A stretch of DNA of 64,000 nt from Sphaerisporangium siamense (lineage in GTDB: Bacteria; Actinomycetota; Actinomycetes; Streptosporangiales; Streptosporangiaceae): positions 682,001 to 746,000 of the forward strand of contig NZ_JACHND010000001.1 in NCBI RefSeq assembly GCF_014205275.1, read 5' to 3'. Numbering within the stretch: position 1 is the stretch's first letter; each line of letters opens with the position of its first letter. The position numbers and the translations under genes are program-made. Of this stretch, positions 58,714 through 64,000 are shown one piece after another. The notes under the pieces were generated by a model. The model did not search any database and was not told the DNA's origin. It worked only from the letters and a program-made list of their open reading frames with translations.

Positions 58714-58926
58714 TCAGAAGTCGAACTCACCCTTCTTGGCGCCGTCGATGAAGGCGCCCCAGACACTCGCACTCACCACGAACGGCGCCTTCTCCGGAGC
58801 CTCGGTGTCCCGCACACCAACCCGCCCATCGGACAACGGAGCCACCTCCAGGCAATCACCGCCGTTGGATGCGCTTCGCTCAGCCTTGCGCCAGGCCGCA
58901 GTCCTCAGCTCTTCACTTAACTCCAT
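58714..58926 (-). CDS. DUF397 small protein
   Basis: 70 residues from the ATG at 58926, overlapping the preceding XRE gene by 10 nt. DUF397 hallmarks: AAWRKAERSASNGGDCLEVAP, 'VGVRDTEAPEKAPFVVSASVWGAFIDGAKKGEFD'. DUF397 proteins are partners of WhiJ-like XRE regulators in actinobacteria, where they modulate development and antibiotic production, and together they can resemble toxin-antitoxin-like pairs. Confidence 0.95.
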   Translation of the reverse strand: MELSEELRTAAWRKAERSASNGGDCLEVAPLSDGRVGVRDTEAPEKAPFVVSASVWGAFIDGAKKGEFDF

Positions 58927-59738
58927 GCCCTTACTGCCTCTCTGATCCGGTCGATCGACGCGTGCTGCGGACATGCTTCTATCCGTATGGCGTCGTACCT
59001 GCTGTGGATGGCATCGACGTCTCTGGAGTGGCTGGTCACGTATCCGTAGTTGGCGGATTCGATATACACCGTGTCCGTCCGTGCCGGAAGCTGTGCGATG
59101 ACGAACCCTCCAGAAATCCCTGCGGTCCCTCCAAGCATCAACGGAACCACTTGGATACTGATACTCGGAGACTCCGCAGCGCTCAGAAGCCTCTCCAGCT
59201 GCCGACGCATCACGTCCGTACCGCCGATCGGACGTAGTAACACACATTCATCAAGCACGACTTGAAGGAGTGGCGGCTTGTCACGCGCCAAGATCGTCTG
59301 TCGCTCCATACGTGCTTGCAGCCTCTTGGCCACATCTTCCTCAGTGATACGAGGTTCGCCACCGATCACCGCATGCGCGTATTCCTCCGTCTGCAGAAGT
59401 CCTGGAACGACCAGAGGCTGCCAGGTACGCAGCGTATGTGCCTGATGTTCGACATCCAGCCAACCATGGAACCAAGGAGGACTCGCCTCCCGAGTAAGAA
59501 GGGGCCAAAGGCGGAGAAGCTCGCCGTTCGACTCTAGAGCCTTGTCGCAGCGCTCCGCAAAATCACGGCTCGGGAAGCGCTGCGCTCTTTCGACGAAGCC
59601 GATCAGGCTCGCACTGAAGCTAATACTGTTGGCCAGATCTTCTTGAGAGACACCCGCTCTCTGCCGAAATTTACGCAGCTCAGCCCCAAAGAAGGCCAGC
59701 GGGCTGGTGGTGGGGTCGAGTTCGGCCGGTGCAGGCAT
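58917..59738 (-). CDS. XRE-family regulator with DUF5753 (WhiJ-like)
   Basis: 273 residues; AAGGGGGG precedes the ATG. The HTH spans ~12-70 (LRKFRQRAGVSQEDLANSISFSASLIGFVERAQRFPS). The C-terminal DUF5753 domain spans ~85-265 (WHGWLDVEHQAHTLRTWQPLVVPGLLQTEEYA, 'LLQVVLDECVLLRPIGG', 'DTVYIESANYGYV'). The family contains WhiJ and AbaA-locus OrfA of Streptomyces, which repress developmental genes until a DUF397 partner relieves them. The downstream DUF397 gene and the divergent anti-sigma-ATPase gene complete the usual trio. Confidence 0.95.
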   Translation of the reverse strand: MPAPAELDPTTSPLAFFGAELRKFRQRAGVSQEDLANSISFSASLIGFVERAQRFPSRDFAERCDKALESNGELLRLWPLLTREASPPWFHGWLDVEHQAHTLRTWQPLVVPGLLQTEEYAHAVIGGEPRITEEDVAKRLQARMERQTILARDKPPLLQVVLDECVLLRPIGGTDVMRRQLERLLSAAESPSISIQVVPLMLGGTAGISGGFVIAQLPARTDTVYIESANYGYVTSHSRDVDAIHSRYDAIRIEACPQHASIDRIREAVRAWS

Positions 59739-59975
59739 GCGCCCCCCTTGGCTAGCGGTCGCACAGAGGTCACACAGCGATCAGACAGGACCCGCTACAA
59801 AAACTGTCCTGCTGCTGTGCTTCCACTTTTGCTGCACAACGTAGCCGGTCAAGAGCACGCTGTGAAGAGATTTCGGGCAACAGAAGCCGGTTATAGGAGA
59901 CACCTCGCATCATGCGAGGACGTCATCGGATCCATGACCGAAAAGCGACAGTTATGTCCACATAAGGAGGGGTGC

Positions 59976-60053
59976 ATGGCCTTTGAGCCCTTAGAGAAAA
60001 ACCCGGTCATAAGGCAGAGGTCAGCATGGATTCCGTGCGGAGCAGCGGCATGA
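59976..60053 (+). CDS. 25-codon small gene coupled to the anti-sigma ATPase gene
   Basis: An AAGGAGGGG site, the strongest in this stretch, lies 5 nt before the ATG at 59976. The frame MAFEPLEKNPVIRQRSAWIP ends CGAAA-stop at 60051-60053, giving an ATGA overlap with the ATG at 60050. No family known. It may be a leader for translational coupling or a short peptide partner. Confidence 0.45.
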   Translation: MAFEPLEKNPVIRQRSAWIPCGAAA

Positions 60054-60817
60054 AGGAATGGAGCGAGGACGTACGGCTCACCGGACGGCACCGGAAGGGA
60101 ACGAGCCCGGTCCCAGTACACCCGGGGAACTGGGATGTGGCCGAGCGGGCGGCGGCTGGACAGTTGGATCTGGTCGAGCCCGGATGGATGGTCTCGTACG
60201 GCGTGGGCACGCGGCGTTACTTCGCGATCGCGACGTGGCCTGCACCTGCTCCGCTGATCGTCGAGGCTCCCACCACCGACGAACTGCGCGCACGAATGCG
60301 CGAGGCCGAGCGCGAGGTCGTACATCACATCACCGAGCAGCGGTCGCCGGGCGCGTCGGCCGCAGGGTCATTTCGAGGAGCGGCCATGCCAGAGACGCCG
60401 GAGGACCTGCGTACCGTCTGCTGGGACGTGCCGCATGACCTGGCCGTGGTCGGGAGGGTCCGCGGCGAGGCCGCCGAGGTTCTCCGGACGTGGGTGCCGC
60501 CGGATCTGGCCGCTGACGTGGTGCTCGTCGTCGGGGAGTTGCTGGCCAACGCGATCGGTCATGGGCTGCCGCCGGTCAGGGTGTCTCTGTGGCTCACGGC
60601 CGGGGAGCTGTGCGTGCGGGTGACCGACCACGGGCCCGAACGGCCTCGTCAGCTGAACCTGGGGCTCGAAGCGGTCCACGGGCGTGGCCTGGCCATCGTC
60701 GATGCCCTCGCGCACGACTCCGGGACCAACCCGCTCCGCGACTCCCCGGGCAAGACGGTCTGGGCCCGCTGGCGCCTCGCCCGCCCGGAGACCCGCGTTC
60801 AGGTGGCCCGTCCGTGA
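60050..60817 (+). CDS. Anti-sigma-factor-like ATPase (HATPase_c_2) with an N-terminal PGW-YG-TRR domain
   Basis: 255 residues from the ATG at 60050, chosen for the ATGA overlap and GGAG at 8 nt; an in-frame ATG at 60026 is possible. Residues ~40-90 hold EPGWMVSYGVGTRRYFAI and TTDELRARMREAE, a domain shared with the small protein at 46196. Residues ~120-245 are an RsbW/SpoIIAB-like GHKL ATPase: N box VLVVGELLANAIGHG, G1 box VTDHGPERP, G2 GRGLAIVDALA. In actinomycetes such ATPases sit with XRE/DUF397 genes and regulate sigma factors or development. The conserved kinase Asn is present. Confidence 0.88.
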   Translation: MKEWSEDVRLTGRHRKGTSPVPVHPGNWDVAERAAAGQLDLVEPGWMVSYGVGTRRYFAIATWPAPAPLIVEAPTTDELRARMREAEREVVHHITEQRSPGASAAGSFRGAAMPETPEDLRTVCWDVPHDLAVVGRVRGEAAEVLRTWVPPDLAADVVLVVGELLANAIGHGLPPVRVSLWLTAGELCVRVTDHGPERPRQLNLGLEAVHGRGLAIVDALAHDSGTNPLRDSPGKTVWARWRLARPETRVQVARP

Positions 60818-60886
60818 GGGTTCGCGGTTCCGGTCGGGCATCCCCGCGTCGCTTTCACGCACTCGCGCGTCCCTGCGGCCGGTCGT

Positions 60887-61849
60887 TCACCGGAGTGTCG
60901 TCAGCAGGTAGTCCCAGTCGGTGAGGAAGCGTTTCAAGCCGTATCTGGACAGGGCGGCGGTGCGGGCCTGGTGGCCGGTGTGGTGGGCGTGGGCGGGGTC
61001 GGTGGTGAAGGTTTCGAGGGCGGTGCGCAGGGTGGTGGGGTTGGTGGAGAGGACGCCTGCGTCGGGGGGGACGGCCTCTACCGCCTCGGTGGTGGCGAGG
61101 GCGACCACGGGGAGGCCGAGGAGCATGGCCTCGATGAGGGACAGGCCGAGGGATGTCCAGCGGTAGGGGTGCAGGTAGACGCGGCGGCGGGCCAGTTCGG
61201 CGTGCATGGCGGCCTGCGGGAGGTCTTCGTGGACGGTGATCCGGCCGGGTGGCGTGGCCAGGTGGGACGGCAGATCGGTCACGCCCATGCCGAAGACGTC
61301 GAGGGGGACGACCTCGGCGAAGGCGGAGAGGAGGTCGGTGCCGGCGACGCGGGTGCGCCGGATCGGCTCGTTGACCACGACTCCGGCGCGGGGCAGCTCG
61401 CCCGTGTAGTGGTGCCCCGGGTCGACGACGCCGTGCTCGATGACGTGGACGGGCGCGCGGCCGGAGTCCCAGAAGAGGGCGTTGAAGTGGGTGACGTGGA
61501 CGAGGGGGAGGTCGTCGCGGCTGGCCAGGGGGTGGCGGGTGCGGGGGACGTCGCCAGTGGGGGTGTTGTGCTCGACGTAGACGGCAGGGACGTCCCGGCC
61601 GGGGCGGCGGCCGGTCCAGCGGTGCGCCAGCTCGATCTCGTGGGGCCGCTGTAGGACGACGACGTCGATGTCTTCGGCCGCGAGCCGGTCCGCGGACACC
61701 TCGCGGACGCTCGCGGGCCATGGATACGTCCGCGCCCGTCCGCGCCCGTCGGGGCCGCGGTCCGGGACCACCGGAACCAGGTAGTCGTGGGCGCCCTGGA
61801 CGAACGCCGTGGCCCATGACCCGTGCACATGCCAGAAGAGGATCCTCAC
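60887..61849 (-). CDS. Glycosyltransferase (GT-B, GT4-like)
   Basis: 320 residues; the ATG overlaps the upstream phosphatase stop by 4 nt. N-terminal MRILFWHVHGSWATAFVQGAH is a GT-B acceptor-domain start. The C-terminal nucleotide-sugar half shows LARRRVYLHPYRWTSLGLSLIEAMLLGLPVVAL, the E-x7-E-like GT4 motif with the 'SLGLSLIEAM' helix and G-x-P-V-[VI]. It transfers a sugar from an activated donor. Context with a GmhB-like phosphatase and a carbamoyltransferase suggests a heptose- or carbamoyl-containing surface glycan or metabolite. Confidence 0.88.
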   Translation of the reverse strand: MRILFWHVHGSWATAFVQGAHDYLVPVVPDRGPDGRGRARTYPWPASVREVSADRLAAEDIDVVVLQRPHEIELAHRWTGRRPGRDVPAVYVEHNTPTGDVPRTRHPLASRDDLPLVHVTHFNALFWDSGRAPVHVIEHGVVDPGHHYTGELPRAGVVVNEPIRRTRVAGTDLLSAFAEVVPLDVFGMGVTDLPSHLATPPGRITVHEDLPQAAMHAELARRRVYLHPYRWTSLGLSLIEAMLLGLPVVALATTEAVEAVPPDAGVLSTNPTTLRTALETFTTDPAHAHHTGHQARTAALSRYGLKRFLTDWDYLLTTLR

Positions 61850-62796
61850 GCGGGCCCCGGCGACCGGGAGGAGCGGAAGGTCGTACGGCGCCGTGAGGCT
61901 TCCGCGCGGATGGCCCGCCGCCGGGAACCGGATGCTGCCGGCCCCGTGGCGGGATCCACCTCATCGGCGATGCCCTCCGCACCTGGCCAGGCGGAACGAC
62001 CGGCGACCTCCCTCTCGTCCGGGGAAGCAGCACGGCCCAAGACGGCCGCCACATCAGGGGGCGGGAGACGACCGGCGACATCCTTCTCGTCCGGGGAAGC
62101 AGCACGGCTCTGGACGGCCGCCACATCAGGGGACGGGAAACGACCGGCGACATCGCTCTCGTCCAGGGAGGAAGCATGGTCGAGGGCGGCCGCCGTATCA
62201 GGGGACGGGAGGTGGCCAGTGGCGTCCTTGCGGTCTGGGCAGGGAGGGCAGGTCGGTGGGGGCGGGGTCGGGCGGGGGGTCAAGGCCATTTCGACGGCGA
62301 GGGGGAGGTCGGCGGCGACCTCGGCGGCGGAGGTCACCTCGGGGGGGAGGGTTTCGGGGGTGGGGACGAGGATTCCGCGGGCGCCGGCGGCGTGGGCGGC
62401 GTTCATGTCGCGGGCGATGTCGCCGATGACCACGCAGTCGCGGGGGGCGACGCCGAGGACGGCCGCCGCGCGGAGGATCAGGCCGGGGGCGGGCTTGCGG
62501 CAGGGGCAGCCGTCGCCGTCGTCGTGGGGGCACACGGCCCAGATGGCGAACGGGCCGAGCAGGTCCTCCACGCGCCGGTTGACGGCGTCGAGCTGGGCGG
62601 GGGTGATGAGGCCCTTGGCGACGCCGGACTGGTTGGTGACGACGCCGACGGGCACGGACGCGGCGCGCAGCCGGTCGAGGGCGGCGCGGGCCCCGGGCAT
62701 GGGTTCCACGCGGGCGGGGTCGGTGTTGTAGGGGACGTCCTTGACGAGCGTCCCGTCTCGGTCGAACAGCACGGCGGCCGGCAGATCGACTCCCAT
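61846..62796 (-). CDS. HAD-IIIA phosphatase (GmhB-like, heptose-bisphosphate phosphatase type) with repeat tail
   Basis: 316 residues. The first ~185 match GmhB: motif I LFDRDGTLVKDVPYN, VGVVTNQSG, the zinc loop CPHDDGDGCPCRKPAPG and motif IV VIGDIARDM. GmhB removes the 7-phosphate of D-glycero-D-manno-heptose-1,7-bisphosphate on the way to NDP-heptoses, but histidinol-phosphate phosphatases share these motifs. The family is usually ~180-190 residues; here residues ~190-270 are three to four copies of a 24-residue repeat (e.g. KDVAGRLPPPDVAAVLGRAA) and the end is Arg/Ser-rich. The tail is surely dispensable for catalysis. Confidence 0.9.
   Translation of the reverse strand: MGVDLPAAVLFDRDGTLVKDVPYNTDPARVEPMPGARAALDRLRAASVPVGVVTNQSGVAKGLITPAQLDAVNRRVEDLLGPFAIWAVCPHDDGDGCPCRKPAPGLILRAAAVLGVAPRDCVVIGDIARDMNAAHAAGARGILVPTPETLPPEVTSAAEVAADLPLAVEMALTPRPTPPPPTCPPCPDRKDATGHLPSPDTAAALDHASSLDESDVAGRFPSPDVAAVQSRAASPDEKDVAGRLPPPDVAAVLGRAASPDEREVAGRSAWPGAEGIADEVDPATGPAASGSRRRAIRAEASRRRTTFRSSRSPGPA
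61997..62250. repeat. 72-bp tandem repeat in the GmhB-like gene
   Basis: The landmark CGACCGGCGAC recurs exactly at 61997, 62069 and 62141 (period 72 bp), with a diverged partial copy from 62213. It preserves frame (24 codons) and encodes a hydrophilic Pro/Ala/Ser/Asp-rich tail. Similarity between copies is high, indicating recent expansion. Confidence 0.9.
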
Positions 62797-62892
62797 GGCC
62801 CTGGGCTACCCGGCCCCCCAGGCGACAAACACCCCCGTCCGCTACTTAGCGTGACAAAGCTCAAGATTACCGCCTCTCTACCTCGACGTATG

Positions 62893-62910
62893 CGCAAAGC
62901 CGCGTTTGCG
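62893..62910. promoter_or_regulatory. Inverted repeat in divergent promoter region
   Basis: CGCAAA (62893-62898) and TTTGCG (62905-62910) flank GCCGCG, giving an 18-bp palindrome between the phosphatase gene (minus) and carbamoyltransferase gene (plus). It lies 51 nt before the latter's start and could be an operator. Confidence 0.4.
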
Positions 62911-62960
62911 AGCCGCTTCGCTCGGTAACCAGACTCCCGCGGCCCTACGGAGGTAAGCCG

Positions 62961-64000
62961 ATGCGGTTTCTGGGGATCAACGCCATATTCCACGACCCTG
63001 CCGCGGCCCTGGTCGTGGACGGAGAGATCGTGGCGGCGGCCGAGGAGGAACGGTTCAGCCGCCGCAAGCACGGCAAGCGCCCGGTGCCGTTCTCGGCGTG
63101 GGAGCTGCCCGAGCAGGCCGCCGCCTGGTGCCTGGAGCAGGCGGGACTGCGGCCCGAGGACCTGGACGGCGTCGCGTACTCCTACGACCCGGAGCTGACC
63201 CGGGACGCCGTCCCCGCCGAGGACCCGCGCATGGCCGCGCGGGACCTCGGGGCGGCCTCCAAGGGGATGGCCGGCGAGGACCGCGACATGGCCGCGTACT
63301 GGGAGGACCTGCGCACCACGTACGCCAGGCGCGCCCCGTCCTTCCTGGCGACCGCGCTGCCCGGCCTGGACACCGCGCAGGTCAAGTTCGTGCCGCACCA
63401 CATCGCGCACGCCGCCTCCGCGGGCCTCGCCGCGCCGTACCGCGACTCGGCGGTGCTGGTGTGCGACGGCCGGGGCGAGGCCGTCTCGCACCTGGCCGGG
63501 CACTACCGCGACGGCGAGCTGACCGTCCTCGCCACCCAGGAGCTGCCGCACTCGCTCGGCCTGATGTACGAGGAGGTCACCGAGCACCTGGGCTTCCTGC
63601 GCTCCAGCGACGAGTACAAGGTCATGGCCCTGGCCTCCTACGGCGAGCCGCGCCACCTCGGCGAGCTGCGCGAGCTCATCCGCACGACCGGCGACGGCGG
63701 CTTCCGCGTCGAGCCGATCGACTGGCGGGGGTACGCCAAGCCGCTGCGCCGCGGCGAGGCGTGGACGGCCGACCACGCCGACCTGGCGGCCAGCGTGCAG
63801 CGGCGTCTTGAGGAGGTGCTGCTGGAGCTGGCCGGGTGGCTGCACGAGCGCACCCGCGAGCGGTGCCTGACGATGGCGGGCGGGGTCGCGCTGAACTGCG
63901 TCGCCAACACCCGGCTGCTGGCCGAGGGCCCGTTCGACGGCATCTGGGTGCAGCCCGCCGCGGGCGACGCGGGGACGGCGCTCGGCGGCGCCCTGCACCT
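62961..64000 (+). CDS. Carbamoyltransferase, NodU/CmcH/TobZ family (3' end beyond the window)
   Basis: 346 codons visible and still open at the edge; the family is ~550-600 residues. A perfect GGAGGTAA lies 6 nt before the ATG. The N-terminal Kae1-like domain shows LGINAIFHDPAAALVVDG, AAAEEERFSRRKHGK, the metal-binding VPHHIAHAASA, LVCDGRGE, 'SSDEYKVMALASYGEP', and 'MAGGVALNCVANTRLL'. These enzymes move a carbamoyl group from carbamoyl phosphate via carbamoyl-AMP to a hydroxyl of a sugar or antibiotic. It is divergent from the phosphatase/glycosyltransferase pair. Confidence 0.95.
   Translation, partial: MRFLGINAIFHDPAAALVVDGEIVAAAEEERFSRRKHGKRPVPFSAWELPEQAAAWCLEQAGLRPEDLDGVAYSYDPELTRDAVPAEDPRMAARDLGAASKGMAGEDRDMAAYWEDLRTTYARRAPSFLATALPGLDTAQVKFVPHHIAHAASAGLAAPYRDSAVLVCDGRGEAVSHLAGHYRDGELTVLATQELPHSLGLMYEEVTEHLGFLRSSDEYKVMALASYGEPRHLGELRELIRTTGDGGFRVEPIDWRGYAKPLRRGEAWTADHADLAASVQRRLEEVLLELAGWLHERTRERCLTMAGGVALNCVANTRLLAEGPFDGIWVQPAAGDAGTALGGALH

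Noticed and set aside
1-64000. Search for tRNA, rRNA, insertion sequences and prophage genes
   Set aside because: No cloverleaf-like sequence with a CCA end, no rRNA-like stretch and no transposase or integrase motif was recognised on reading. The IS30-like HTH at 3202 belongs to a regulator, since no DDE domain follows.

Overview
The window is high-GC DNA (roughly 70% or more by eye). Its GTG/ATG starts, strong GGAGG ribosome sites and gene families (DUF1918, DUF6153, DUF397/DUF5753, DUF4429, ECF sigma factors, TetR regulators) point to a filamentous actinomycete, plausibly of the Streptosporangiales type. The genus cannot be fixed from sequence alone.

Layout. 1-10.7 kb: the end of a secreted or lipoprotein gene, decayed remnants of a phosphotransferase and a multicopper oxidase, a serine beta-lactamase-like hydrolase divergent from a GbsR/MarR-type regulator, a DUF6153 and DUF305 pair, a TetR/FAD-monooxygenase operon with a visible operator, a one-domain voltage-gated cation channel, a membrane protein, and a TetR gene divergent from an ECF sigma factor.

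10.9-38.3 kb is the centrepiece: a co-directional locus for a PUFA-synthase-like (Pfa/Hgl/PKSE-related) iterative polyketide or secondary-lipid pathway. Gene order is FAD oxidoreductase, free ACP, TE-KS-AT-ACP-KR-DH megasynthase, KS-CLF-AT-DH-DH megasynthase, PfaD-type enoyl reductase, two acyl-CoA dehydrogenases, Sfp-type phosphopantetheinyl transferase and MFS exporter. A strong hairpin follows, then a complete dedicated acetyl-CoA carboxylase set (AccD-AccA fusion, AccB, AccC). The logic is malonyl-CoA supply (Acc), carrier activation (PPTase), iterative condensation with reduction and dehydration (the two synthases plus PfaD), extra redox tailoring (two ACADs, FAD enzyme), release (TE) and export (MFS). 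There is only one ACP in the synthase rather than the tandem array of true PUFA synthases, and the thioesterase sits at the N terminus, so the product is probably not a classical PUFA.

38.4-46.2 kb, mostly minus strand: a small hypothetical gene, an M43-type zinc protease translationally coupled to a membrane NACHT NTPase, a YcaO protein preceded by an overlapping 51-codon small gene, and a glutamine-synthetase-family ligase. 46.2-54.3 kb: an assortment of HAD hydrolase, DUF4429/SHOCT protein, alpha/beta hydrolase with tandem operators, CPBP protease, an 88-bp tandem repeat, a small membrane protein behind a LacI-like palindrome, a chimeric SDR pseudogene, a prenyltransferase-like protein, an 18-bp minisatellite and an EamA transporter. 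54.4-60.8 kb is somewhat less GC-rich accessory DNA: a DUF433/PIN-like toxin-antitoxin pair, NUDIX, HxlR with a divergent DUF899/PPOX operon, HIT, and an XRE(DUF5753)/DUF397/anti-sigma-ATPase module of the WhiJ/AbaA-locus kind. 60.9-64 kb: a glycosyltransferase and GmhB-like phosphatase operon divergent from a carbamoyltransferase that runs off the right edge. No rRNA, tRNA, IS element or CRISPR array was recognised.
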